Positions 48,151-58,280 of a stretch of DNA of 64,000 nucleotides are shown piece after piece. Below the pieces are notes generated by a model. That model saw only the letters and a list, made by a program, of their open reading frames with translations. It ran no database searches and was not told the origin of the DNA. Both the position numbers and the translations under genes were made by a program. This DNA comes from Ceratodon purpureus. Its lineage: Eukaryota > Streptophyta > Bryopsida > Pseudoditrichales > Ditrichaceae. Each line of letters begins with the position of its first letter. Position 1 is the first letter of the stretch. The stretch is taken from contig CM026431.1 in the NCBI GenBank assembly GCA_014871385.1, positions 7,127,778 to 7,191,777 of the forward strand, written 5' to 3'.

Positions 48151-50880
48151 CCCTCCCCCTTTTTTAAAATACAAATGAAAAGAACATATAATGCTACATC
48201 TTCCGACCACATATTACACTAAACCTGTTAATTTCTTTCACCAATTAAAATGAGAACAGCAGTTAATGTAAACATGAATTAAAATACTTCATGGTATGCA
48301 AAGCATCTAAATTCTTCAACGAGTCATTATTCCGTACGCTCCACTGAAGTTAATGTATGTGTCATTTATTCGAATCATTATTTCTGTTGTTTCTATCGTA
48401 CGCATTTCAAGGTGGTCTATCATCGCACTCCAGAAGTTCCTTGCAGAAATCGAACTCATCTAAACTTGTTTCAGAAATTGTAATCTAAATAGTTCTCCGT
48501 CTTCTTATTCTCCGCTTTGAATTTTTGTTTTTTTAAATACATAAGTGCTTCTATTATACTTTCATTAAACGGCTTCATATTCTCAATTTAATTCGAGTTA
48601 CCATCTCTTTATGTACTTTTAACGTTCCTCCCTCTATACAATTTCCACTTTCGAATATTGTTTTCATTTACCTCTTCTTTATTTTCCTCTATGTTTATTC
48701 CCCTCTAGTTTATGCCCTTTTTTTAACGTCTAATTTGTCTAATTTAGAACTCCAACCCTCGAAGCTCCATAAATGTCATTTCGTGAATTTCTTCCTTTCA
48801 TATCGTTTTGAACGTTCGTATTTCGATTTATTTCCTCCATGACCCATGTTAAAGTATATTTTACTAATTCGACCACTATTCCACCATTTTACTAATTCTA
48901 CCCTACTGCTTTAGTTTTGAATTATATTCTACTAGATGTACCCTACTGCTTTAGTTTTTATTGAGTACTGTACCCCTCTTTCATATATACGTTTTCAACT
49001 CTCCATGTATCACTACATCATGGCCGACTTCTATTTCTTGTGATAATTATAATTTCGATACTTTCCCTCTCAAACTATTCTTTATTCGTCTATTATTTTG
49101 ATGGTTCACTCATCTGTTTACTTATGAATATACTTCTACTTCACAGCTTTCCCCAAGTGTATCGATACGTTATTTCTTAATATTACACCCGTCGTCATTA
49201 TAGTTCTAATATTCATATCCGTCCTCAAACCTCTTGTTCTTTGTGTTGTTCATTAATTTAATTAATTACTATTCCGAAACAATACCACCCTACTAAACAT
49301 CGTTCATCAGTATTTTTAGTATTCCAATAATATATATATATATATATTTCTAAAATTATGTCCCGTCAATATACGTTTTCGTGTAATAATTTTATTTCCG
49401 TACTTGTAGCTCCAAGTATTTCACGTCGTGACTTTTTAATTTTTCCTTGGTACAGTATAGTCTATGTGTCTCTATGAATTATTGTGCTTGTTAAATTCTC
49501 CCATTGTGTCATTAGTAAGTGATTACTTTTGTACGTATGTACTATACATTGTACAAGTTAGAATCCAATTCCATATTTATATTTACGTTAAAGTGTATAT
49601 GAATAAACATATATTTGTATAGTGTATAATGTAAATGTGTTACCTAATTTATTTATTTTATTTCATATAAGTTGCAAGGTACAACTCAATTCTGGGCGTT
49701 GGAAACTAGAATTGTTTATAAAAACAATGATTTCAATTTTAGTCGTTCACAAATTGGCATTATTCAGTGACGGTTGAATGTTTTCTGTTTTAATTTTGTT
49801 TTTTACTATTATCCCTTCCTCATCTCATAATGTGAGCTAGTGATTTTTTATTTATTTTTAATGATAACACAGTACTACGGTATGGAAGTTTGTAAAATAA
49901 AAGACATTAAAGAGCAAGGAGAGTTTTTATATTTCATATAACTCTAAACCAGGCATGAGAAATTAGAATTGGACCATTTGTTATGAAAACAATGATTTGA
50001 GTTTTATTCCTCCCATGAATTGCATAATCCCAAGAGAATTGAATGTTTGTTTTGGTTTTTTTCACTTTATTATTATCTCCAGTTTCTCTCATAATCTAAA
50101 CTACTATTTATGTTTTTATTTTTGATTCTACCATAATACTAAAGAACGAGAGTATGTAAAATTAAAGAAATAAAACTGGGGTAAATCATTCCATTAAAAA
50201 TTAGAGTCAAAGAATCTATATAAATATTTTCATTGTATACCACTATTCGAGAAGAAATTGGATCTATATTTCTAAGAGATTTATGAAACCGTAAACCGGT
50301 GAAATATAAATGCAAATCTCTTAACCATTTAAACGTAAGGTGCACCGCATGAAAAACCAAGTGTGTACATCAATTTATGCGTTGAATTACTTCTAGTGCA
50401 TTCTCTCCGCGATGTTCCTCTTATCATATTGTTGTTGACATTTACTCTTTTGATTCGTTAGTATAAAATGTTAATTCATTACCGTATGCTAAAACATGAG
50501 TAACTTCGTTTCTTTAAATGACAATTGGTAAACACTGTTTTAGTGTACCCACAATGTTTACGGTTCTTTCCATTCAATAGGATATATATTCTTCTTCATA
50601 AACGTGTTCACATTATTTGTAGATCCTAGGGGGTTATCCACCCCCAAAGAACCAAAATATCACATAGTTCATTGGATCCCAATTTCAAACGTCGACCCCA
50701 CCTCCCCGATCACAAGATCTTCAGGACATTCCCCACAATATCCGGGATATGTCTGAATTTTCCATTTGTAGGAGATATGCTGTCCAAACAATCCCAAGTG
50801 GGATTGTTTGGGACAAGAAGGAGGGGGGAGAGTAGGGGAGGAGAGGGGGGAGGAGAGGAGAGAAAACACAAGGGGAGGGG
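48151..50880. other. AT-rich non-coding core of the hAT element
   Basis: This 2.7-kb stretch between the two gene pairs has no credible gene. It holds T-rich tracts, an (AT)n run near 49330 and two diverged copies of an ATTGTTTATAAAAACAATGATTT-like region (about 49710 and 49975). Base composition contrasts sharply with the flanking arrays. Confidence 0.5.
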
Positions 50881-51590
50881 AGTTCCTTCGACCCTCCCCC
50901 CCCCCCCCCCCCCCCCCCCGGCCGTCCCCGGGGACGGCCACGGCCGACCCCGCGTGGACGGCCGTCGCCCACGGCCGTCAGATCTTCTCCGACGAGAAGA
51001 TCCTACGGCTGCGGACGACGGCCGTCCCCGCGTGGACGGCCTTGGCCGACACCGCGGTCGCAGCCCCCCGACCCCGGGGTCGGCCGCAGCCGTCCCCGCG
51101 GGGTCGGACGAGGCCGTCCCCGGGGACGGCCACGGCCGACCCCGCGGTCGGAAGGTCCGTCCGCGTGGACGGCCCTGGCCGACCGCGGGGTGGAGCACGG
51201 CCGTCCCCGCGGGGTCGGACAAGGCCGTCCCCGCGGGGTTGAGCACGGCCGTCCCCGGGGACGGCCACGGCCCACCCCGCGGTCGGAAGGGCCGTCCGCG
51301 TGGTCGGCCGTGGCCGACCACGCCGCTGCAGCCTCCGACCGCGGGGTGGAGCACGGCCGTCCCCGCGGTGGGCCACGGCCGACCCCGGGGACGCCCGTCG
51401 ACGTGGTCGGCCGTCCCGACCGCGGGGCGGCGGTCCACCGACGCACCCTTTGGGGAGCGGTCGCGGCCGCACGACCGGTCGCGGCCGCGATCGTGGACGG
51501 CCGCGACCGCTCCCGCGACGGACCAGTTACGGCCGTTGGATTCTCCATTCCCCGAGATCCAACGGCCGTAGGGGGGCCGTCGTTTGACCT
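50881..51590 (+). repeat. GC-rich promoter array 3
   Basis: A C-homopolymer of about 35 bases at 50885-50920 is followed by tandem GGCCGTCCCCG, GGCCACGGCCGACCCCGCG and GTCGGA units to about 51590, upstream of hAT gene 3 (ATG 51969). CATAAATG at 51619-51626 is a weak TATA candidate. The long frames on both strands here are repeat artefacts. Confidence 0.7.
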
Positions 51591-51968
51591 AACTGGCTGC
51601 CTAGGGGTTCGGGCCAGCATAAATGGGTGGCCCTTCTTCCTTTTTTTTCACTTGGGTGCTCGTGCTACATGTGCTGGATTTACTTCAGCTCAGTTGCGTT
51701 CCTCCAAGCTTTTACTACTTCCCCACGGGTTATCGTGGGATTGTGTTTAGGGTTGTCAGCACCGTTTGTTGGTTATTATGAAACCAACAATATAGTGCTT
51801 CATACGTACGGTTTTTTGGCAGGAGTTCTCGGTTTTGTTTTAGTCCTTATGCACTAGATATATACGAGATTAAATCAACTTTTATACGGTGGGGAGAAGT
51901 TACAGGCATTGTTACGAGGTTGGTTCAATACACGGTATTCACAGCTACTCGCTTACCGGACTTTCGCC

Positions 51969-52331
51969 ATGCCTCGTAACGACAGGGGAGGACCCTCCAC
52001 TCCTAAAAGGAAACACCCCTTGAATCCATACGCTACGAATGACCCTGATTGTGTAGCAGAGATTGGATGGGAGGGGGAACCATCACCATGGCGGATGGTA
52101 ACTTGCAAGGAATATGTCAAGATGAAGCACCTCATGAAGTTGATCCCAGTACATCTACGTACCGAGGCTGCGGAGAAACAAGCAACACGAGGAGAGATCA
52201 GGATCGACAATTGTGAAAGTAATCATTTCAAAATTCGATACAACGAGGTTTTTCGAGCAGCACGAATCCAGAACTCCCGACCTCATATCATGTTGTATTC
52301 GAATATGCGGCAATGGTGTGGGCGGAGATAG
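51969..52331 (+). CDS. hAT gene 3, N-terminal ORF, paralogue of RING-gene N-domain
   Basis: A 120-codon frame from ATG (MPRNDRGGPSTPKRKHPLNP). It matches the N-terminal domain of the RING protein: VAEIGWEGEPSPWRMVTCKE with EYVKMKHLMKL against VAEEGWES and KYVKMYHIDKL, then HFKIRYNEVF against HFLHRAYEVW. Similarity then jumps to the overlapping frame below, so the gene changes frame between about 52240 and 52290. A G-GTT-TTT heptamer lies at 52247-52253 in this interval. An ATG further upstream in the same frame does not exist; the non-ATG extension to 51909 is unsupported. Confidence 0.6.
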   Translation: MPRNDRGGPSTPKRKHPLNPYATNDPDCVAEIGWEGEPSPWRMVTCKEYVKMKHLMKLIPVHLRTEAAEKQATRGEIRIDNCESNHFKIRYNEVFRAARIQNSRPHIMLYSNMRQWCGRR

Positions 52332-53473
52332 TCTTACACAAGAGGGTTGACTGGACCACAGTCTCGGGCCTGAGGACAGATAGAATGAACAGAGACAGCA
52401 TGGATCTTGTAACAGACTGGAGTGGACATAGCGATTGTCCCCCATTACATATTTCAAACCGTCGGAGTCCACCGGCACAAGATGCAGGAATACAAACTCT
52501 AGCCATCGAATATAATGATGAGGAACAGGAGAGACGTCGTTTAAGCTATGATGATGAAGACAACTATCGAGGGCGTCGCTCAAACGAAAATCCCAGGAAT
52601 CGCAGAGGGCATCGTGCCAGAGAGTCATCACGTACCAACCATGAGGAGTATGGACAAAGCTCTGCCCACGGGGGACACCGTTCGCTAGATCGTCAGGACA
52701 TGGGACCCCACGAACAAGGCTATGGCCACGGGGAACCGGAAGGAGCTGATTTACCCTTTGACTTTGCGGATGGTGCGTATGGACCCTATGGGGGACGACC
52801 GTGGCCAGATTATGCAACGGGATCAAGATACTTTAGTAACTATGACGACGGCTGGTCGGAAATACCGAGTCCTCCAAGGAGTGCTAGTCCGCGCCATCGA
52901 ACACCTCCGAGAGAGGTACCTCACGGTTATTCCCCAGATCGCGAAGAAGATACGCAGAGACTGGGACGTGATGATTACGCAACTCCCCCTCCATACCGCG
53001 GATATGGTGGTCATGGTACCCCATCTGCCCTATTTGCAGAAGATGATTACAGATCATCTTCGCGGACTCCGCCTGGAATATTTCCTCCACCTCTAGGTTA
53101 TCACACCGACGGTACTGATCACAATAGCGGGGACAACCGCAACGTACTTCATCGCGATGACAGAGTACCACCTCCTCCTTTTGGATACCCTCCCGGTCGA
53201 GTTGTAAGAGATAGCTATTTTGAGGAAGAACTAGAGTTGGAGCGAACAAGGCAAAATTACGTACTACAGATGGAGAATCATGCGTTTCACCTTAGACGGG
53301 ATAATCGAAGATTGATGGAGGAGAGAGAGAGACTTCTGAGAGCCTCCACAAATTCTGCAAGGCACGGGCCACAAGAAACGTACGATCGGGGAGGTCCAAG
53401 CGAACTCCCCAATGATGGGAACTATTATCATCCATATGACTACAATGGGTTAGGGTGGAGGGGAGACTATTAG
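52313..53473 (+). CDS. hAT gene 3, C-terminal ORF, Arg/Asp/Pro/Tyr-rich with coiled coil
   Basis: Frame of 386 codons in the -1 frame relative to the preceding ORF. Its first residues, with those just upstream (FEYAAMVWAEIVLHKRVDW), continue the domain shared with the RING protein (FNYTICSMVYAELILKRKISW). The rest is low-complexity and charged (RGRRSNENPRNRRGHRARES, YGPYGGRPW, SPPRSASPRHRTPP), and a C-terminal coiled coil (EEELELERTRQNYVLQMENH, RRLMEERERLL) may allow dimerisation. There is no RING finger. A DNA- or RNA-binding accessory factor is a guess. Confidence 0.6.
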   Translation: MVWAEIVLHKRVDWTTVSGLRTDRMNRDSMDLVTDWSGHSDCPPLHISNRRSPPAQDAGIQTLAIEYNDEEQERRRLSYDDEDNYRGRRSNENPRNRRGHRARESSRTNHEEYGQSSAHGGHRSLDRQDMGPHEQGYGHGEPEGADLPFDFADGAYGPYGGRPWPDYATGSRYFSNYDDGWSEIPSPPRSASPRHRTPPREVPHGYSPDREEDTQRLGRDDYATPPPYRGYGGHGTPSALFAEDDYRSSSRTPPGIFPPPLGYHTDGTDHNSGDNRNVLHRDDRVPPPPFGYPPGRVVRDSYFEEELELERTRQNYVLQMENHAFHLRRDNRRLMEERERLLRASTNSARHGPQETYDRGGPSELPNDGNYYHPYDYNGLGWRGDY

Positions 53474-54423
53474 AATGGGGTGCATGGTAGTACTTTCTAC
53501 AGCATCGGAGCGTACCGAGACTTTAATGTGGACTTCGCATATTACAAATTTACAACGGAAAGTAAAAGATGCAAGCATAGTATGTACGTAGTTTGCAGTT
53601 TTGTAGATGGAGGTTTAAAATGTACGGACTCAAGAATACTGGCACGTGCCACATTTTGCAAGTAGAATAGATATAATTAGTGTTTTAGAGTGTAGTTGTG
53701 TTGTCTTTTATATTGTAGTTGTCTTCACATTTGAAAGGAATTTACCTTTTTAATATTCTTGTAGCCGTATTCGAAGTGCACATTACTATCAATATCACTA
53801 TTTTTAAAATGACAACTTCCTATTGACATGGGTTACGAGTCTACGACTTACGAGCACTAGAATATAATGAATCTCAAGACAAGTATGCAAAATAATTTTC
53901 AATTATTTTTTTGGCTAAATTAATAAGAATATCGTGAATGATATTTTTTGATGGATGCATATTTATATCTAAGGTATTTGTTTGTACAGGGGATTATGAG
54001 CAATCATGTTTTGCGGCCCTTACGCTTTCGTCTTCACGAAAAGAACTTCAGTATACGCTTGCCAATATTTGTAAGAATAAAAATTACAAAGCATAACGGT
54101 TACAATTCACATATCGCATCATTTTCATAATTAGAATTGAGAGTATCGACTTTTAGCTAGATGTGTGGAGCCAATCCGTTTTCCTCATAATACAAGGGGT
54201 AGAAATAGACCAATCTTAGTACAGAGACCATATTTGAACCAAATGCAAGTAAACTTTATAAACAAAATATTGACCGGTGTACAAAAATTGAGATTCCAAC
54301 ATCTCATAATAATATAGAGTGTAAATATGACTATTCACTACTAAGAGCTATGCCCGCCGTCCGGTAACAAAAAAAACATTATGCTTTTATAGGAATACGG
54401 AAAGGTAGATATGTAACTCCATA
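53474..54423. other. Convergent 3' ends of hAT genes 3 and 4
   Basis: AT-rich gap of 950 bp between converging genes with no credible ORF. Short AATAAGAATA and TATAATGAAT strings could be part of 3' ends on either strand. Confidence 0.4.
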
Positions 54424-55173
54424 TCAGTAACCCTCGCGATAGTGCTCGATGGGAGTGGGCCAGTTGTGTGTATCTCTGAAACGGTTAATAAGATGTCCGA
54501 GTCCACCAATCGTTCCTCTGTTGTTTTGGCAAACTCTCTCAAGGTAACCTTCGAAAACCATTGCGAGTTCTCCGATATTCTGGAAATGGCGTGTTTCTAC
54601 TGGCTCGGCTTCGTGGTATGCCGTGCACATGTTGCCCCTGTTGATCTTCGCCGCTATCTTCGCAGCTGCGAAATCCTCCGATGCAACCGTCAAATCTGGA
54701 ATGATTTGAATATCTTGGTTTTCCTTGTGTACGTATACCACGCGAGGATCCACCCAGTATCGCCTCCTCATAGTCTCCTCCTTCTGATGGACACTCTCAA
54801 AAACCCAAGGCGACCTTCTGTTCTCTAGTGTCTTCGTCATCAAGCCCCAATCACAAACCCCGATGTAGATCTTGGACTCATCTTCCGGAAAGTGAAGTAG
54901 GATGTTGTCTGGTGACAAGTCATTGTGGAGGTAACCGTATTTGTGTACGGCATCTATGATGTTACACAATGCCCAAGCAAGCTCTGTACGCTTACTTTGG
55001 AAAAGTTGGAGACGCTTCCCTAGAATCGGACTGTCGTCTGCATTCTCTCTGAAGATGTAGTCGATGGGGAGGTCACCCGGGGCCTCGTTGTCTCTCTGTA
55101 GCATGGCTCGAAGGGTCCCACCGTTCCACCAGAACATGTTCCAACTGATGAATGGCCTGGAAGCGGATGACAC
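54424..55173 (-). CDS. hAT gene 4, C-terminal ORF: kinase C-lobe
   Basis: The frame runs to a TGA-type stop near 54424 and is open from before 55173; no ATG marks its upstream limit. It continues the kinase of the next entry in the +1 frame: hinge-like WNGGTLRAML, catalytic loop YLHNDLSPDNILL (coordinates about 54900-54930, HRD replaced by HND), and the metal-binding DFG site as CDWG (about 54845-54860). The catalytic Asp and Asn are kept. A Trp/Tyr-rich C-terminal tail follows. Protein phosphorylation is inferred. Confidence 0.65.
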   Translation of the reverse strand: MSSASRPFISWNMFWWNGGTLRAMLQRDNEAPGDLPIDYIFRENADDSPILGKRLQLFQSKRTELAWALCNIIDAVHKYGYLHNDLSPDNILLHFPEDESKIYIGVCDWGLMTKTLENRRSPWVFESVHQKEETMRRRYWVDPRVVYVHKENQDIQIIPDLTVASEDFAAAKIAAKINRGNMCTAYHEAEPVETRHFQNIGELAMVFEGYLERVCQNNRGTIGGLGHLINRFRDTHNWPTPIEHYREGY

Positions 55174-55888
55174 CAGGATGGGGAATCCTTATCGCAAGAG
55201 ATTCATTGTTGTGGTCCACACGTGCCAAATCCAGCCTCATAGACCAATTGAGCGGCCGTTTCTCAGCAAACTCCCAGTACGGTGGGATTTCCGGGTTTCC
55301 CTCGATACGAACCCTACGTATGGTAGCATAACCACCTCTTTGGACTTCCTTGTCCAAGTAATAGAAAATTGCAAAGTCTGCCAAGATAGTCAAATGCCGT
55401 TTACGTAAGTCAGCCGCCGTCTCCATCCCAATCGGAGAATTCCACCAAGTAATAGACGCCCGTCGATGCTTTCTTGAGCTATGGGGCGCCATTAGTCTCG
55501 TGAAGCAATCTGCCTTTGCAATAGTATCCTTGAAGGCCTGGACTCCCCCCCTTTGCGCCTTTGCATACTTAGTAATAACCTCTTTAGCATTCCATAACGC
55601 ATCGTGTGCACGTTGTGACACAAAATGATCGTAACCGGGCTTCTGTGTATCCGAATGCGAGCACGGATCCATCAAACGATTCCTAATCTTTGTCTCCATC
55701 TCTGACTTGAATTTCCTGGGCCCATCTTCCTCATACCGAACGTAACGACTATTCAATGAAACAAGGGTATTCTCCTGGTAAAATTCCACGATGAATGCCA
55801 CAATATAATCCTTGCAACGTAAGCTCGGCATGTCATCGAATTTGTTCGCCCATTCCCCCACATTCTTCTGCTTCTTATTCTTCGGCAT
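55073..55888 (-). CDS. hAT gene 4, N-terminal ORF: kinase N-lobe
   Basis: A 271-codon frame from ATG (MPKNKKQKNVGEWANKFDDM). About 170 residues of unrecognised sequence precede a kinase N-lobe: Gly-loop-like VQRGGYATIRRV, a beta-3 lysine candidate in EFAEKRP, and IPHPGVIRF matching the family's HPNIVRL. The kinase hinge lies in the overlapping +1 frame, so the gene changes frame near 55105-55130. GC-rich array 4 and a C-run (plus strand, 56022-56040) lie upstream. A kinase inside a hAT element is unexpected; it may be captured host sequence. Confidence 0.7.
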   Translation of the reverse strand: MPKNKKQKNVGEWANKFDDMPSLRCKDYIVAFIVEFYQENTLVSLNSRYVRYEEDGPRKFKSEMETKIRNRLMDPCSHSDTQKPGYDHFVSQRAHDALWNAKEVITKYAKAQRGGVQAFKDTIAKADCFTRLMAPHSSRKHRRASITWWNSPIGMETAADLRKRHLTILADFAIFYYLDKEVQRGGYATIRRVRIEGNPEIPPYWEFAEKRPLNWSMRLDLARVDHNNESLAIRIPHPGVIRFQAIHQLEHVLVERWDPSSHATERQRGPG

Positions 55889-56159
55889 CGTGGAAAGCCT
55901 TCAAGGCTTCAAGAAATCGTAACCGCAACTCCAAAGAAACCCTCAATTCCCACAATGATTAATAAGAGCAATACAAATCCAAAGGGTTTTGAAAAAAACC
56001 GTTTAAAAATTCGAAAAGTCCCCCCCCCCCCCCCCCCCCCAAATGAAGGACCCCTTTCCTCCCGGTGAGAACGACCAACAGAGAAGGATCAAGTCCCCCA
56101 CCAGTAGCAATCAGCCTCACTCGAAAAGGGAGAAAAAAGGTAAAAAATGAAGAGGCGGC

Positions 56160-57033
56160 TTCCCCTTATATAGGGGAAGCCGACCTCGCGGCCGTCCCCA
56201 CGGCCGTCCCCACGGCCGTCCCCGCGGCCGTCCGATCTACGCCCCCGCGGCCGTCCGATCGGGCGCGACTCCGCCCGAAGGCGCCGGCCGTCCGATCGGA
56301 CGGCCGCGTCGGGCGATGGCGCCGCGTGGCCGTCCGACCGACGCGGCCGTCTCCGCGGTCGGCCCCGTCTGCACGCGGTCGGCCACGCGGACGGCCGTGT
56401 CTCCCCGCGGTCGCCCACGCGGACGGCCGGGGGATCGGACGGCCCTCCGCGGCGGCCATGGTCGGCCGCGGAGGGCCGTCCGATCCAGTGGCCGTCCCCG
56501 CGGCCGACCGCGGAGACGGCCGCCCGATCGGACGGCCCACCCAGGCCGACCATGGCTGCCGCGGGCCGTCCGATCCCGCGGCCGTCGCCGTTGCCGACCG
56601 CGGGGACGGCCACGGGGACGGCCGCGGGATCGGACGGCCCGCGGTCGGCCGCGCCGATCGAGCGGTCCCCGATGGCCTGCGCCGGGATCGATCCAGGCCG
56701 TGGGATCCGACGGCCCTGGAGGGCCGCCCACATCCGACGGCCCGCGATGTGCCAGCACGGCCGCATCTTGGCCGTCGGATCGACGTGCGGCCGTCCGCAA
56801 CGACCCCGCGGCCGTCTCCGCGGCCGTCCCCGCGAACGGACGGCCGAGATGAGGCGTGGTGGCGGGATCGGCCGATCGGACGGCTGGGGAATGTTTTTAC
56901 CCCTCCGGGGTCGCAAAATTATTACCGCGGCGTAATTCTCGAGCGTCGGGGACGCCACGTCCGGGACGGGGGACGTCCGGGTCGGACGTCTTGACGTCCG
57001 GAGCCGGGTCGGACGTCTATTTGAACAACCCTG
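56160..57033 (-). repeat. GC-rich promoter array 4 and right hAT end
   Basis: Tandem GGCCGTCC, CCGATCGGACGG and GCGGCCGAC units run from about 56185 to 56880. TATATAAG on the minus strand (56165-56172) stands between them and hAT gene 4. From 56935 the sequence changes to GACGTCCGG-type subterminal repeats matching those of the left end, closing with ACAACCCTG. Long open frames here on both strands are repeat artefacts. Confidence 0.75.
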
Positions 57034-57039
57034 TAAATA

Positions 57040-57264
57040 GACCATGTTTTCCTAGTTGACGCTGAAGTTTACCCCCTGTACAGGGACACCAATGATCCAC
57101 ATCTCGGAGTCGTCATCGTCGCTTGGGAACTCAACATAGGCGGCGTGTTATGCAGACCATTGGTAGAAGTCAAGAAACGGGCATTGGACTACAGTTTGAG
57201 TAGGGGATACGAGGAACCGGCGGTTAAGAGGACATCTCAGACAACAATATTTTTTGGAGAGTAG
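57040..57264 (+). CDS. Exon-like segment directly right of the hAT insertion
   Basis: Beginning inside the target duplication, the frame GAC-CAT-GTT encodes DHVFLVDAEVYPLYRDTNDP, then HLGVVIVAWELNIGG, VLCRPLVEVKKRALDY, and ends at TAG 57262-57264. Composition looks like real protein, yet a TAA precedes it and there is no usable ATG. In the uninterrupted target the sequence would read CTAATTAG then ACCATG, so a splice acceptor may lie within the target site. I do not recognise the protein. Confidence 0.3.
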   Translation, partial: DHVFLVDAEVYPLYRDTNDPHLGVVIVAWELNIGGVLCRPLVEVKKRALDYSLSRGYEEPAVKRTSQTTIFFGE

Positions 57265-58280
57265 AAACTAACAGTGGAAGTCGATAGAATTCTTTGAACG
57301 TTAATGTGTATTTAGGAGGCACTTAGAACACCATATATTCCAAAGATTTGAGCACAATATTTTAAGTTCTTCAAATAATTGAAAGTTTGAAATTATAAAT
57401 GAAAGATTAAAAATCATAAATGGAAGATCAAAAATCATGAATGGAAGATCGAAAATCATAAATGGAAGATCAAAAATCATAAATGGAAGATCAAAAATTA
57501 TTTATGGAAAATTAAAAATTATATATAAATACTTGGTCAGACAAACCAAATATCTAAAGATGATTTTTAAAAATCCAAAAATGAAAATTAAAAATCCAAA
57601 ATGAAAATTGAAGATCTAAAAATGAAAATTGAAGATCCAAAATGAAAAAAAAAATCAACAATTCTTCCCCCCCAATGAGGACTTTCCACGTACGCAGTTC
57701 CAAGCAAGGCGTGTTTTCACACGTCAGGACAAGGAGCCGCTGTGAAAAGGAGTGTGGGGGGCAAGAGAGTCTAAACACAAATTATAGTGAGTGGAAGTTG
57801 CAGAAGGTCGCGCCCCCTTTGAACCCGCGCGCGCCTCTCCTATACCCGTCACCCCCCCCCTCCCCCCCCCCAAGCCTGTTTGCCCCCTCCTAACCCGCTC
57901 GGACCGTTGAACCCGCTCGCGCCCCCCCTTGTCACGTTCGCGCCCCTCTAAACCCGCTCGCGCATCTCCGCCAACAAAAAGAAGTAAAGAATGTACTAAG
58001 CTGACAATTTTATAATTTTCCAAAAAAGCATTGAACACAGGTTCTCTAATTTTTGAATAAAATATGCTAAAAAATATTCAAGGGTTTTGAATATGATATC
58101 ATTATTAATTCTTTAAAATCCTTAACTACTTCTTACAAAAACACTTCAAAACTATTGTTTCTATTGCAAAAGAAAAGTTTGGACAAACAAATGAAACATT
58201 CCACCATGGATTGTAAATTATTCGAGTAGACTACAAGAAAACTTTGAAGTATTTTCTTACAATATAAATTTAAATAGACT
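57265..58280. repeat. Short AT-rich and C-rich minisatellites
   Basis: An AAATGGAAGATCAAAAATCAT unit repeats about five times at 57410-57510, then an AATCCAAAAATGAAAATT-like series to 57650. At 57800-57970 a C-rich stretch contains repeated AACCCGCTCGCGCC units and C-runs. No gene is seen. Confidence 0.6.

Larger units (their letters stand above)
40011..57041. mobile_element. 17-kb composite hAT DNA transposon with four genes
   Basis: The left end begins CAGGGTTGTC at 40019; the right end finishes ACAACCCTG at 57033. The inverted ends match over 9 bp and start with the hAT-typical CAGGG. Flanks TAATTAGA (40011-40018) and TAAATAGA (57034-57041) agree at 7 of 8 bases, the 8-bp target duplication expected for hAT. 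Both ends carry subterminal GGACGT/GACGTCC repeats. Inside are four units as two convergent pairs: transposase (+, 40753) against a RING protein (-, 47366), and a paralogue of the RING protein's N-terminal domain (+, 51969) against a kinase (-, 55888). Each has a GC-rich array upstream. Autonomous hAT elements are usually a few kb with one gene, so this is exceptionally large. One alternative is two hAT-type modules fused end to end. Confidence 0.8.

Noticed and set aside
47504-48222. Arg/Pro/Gly-rich frames of 150-190 codons on both strands
   Set aside because: Repeat translations of GC-rich array 2; open in many frames at once because stop codons are rare in such sequence.
50669-51857. Frames up to 299 codons in array 3
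   Set aside because: Same reason: tandem GGCCGTCCCCG units lack stops in most frames.
56065-57059. Frames up to 318 codons in array 4
   Set aside because: Repeat artefacts; the right hAT terminus lies inside them.
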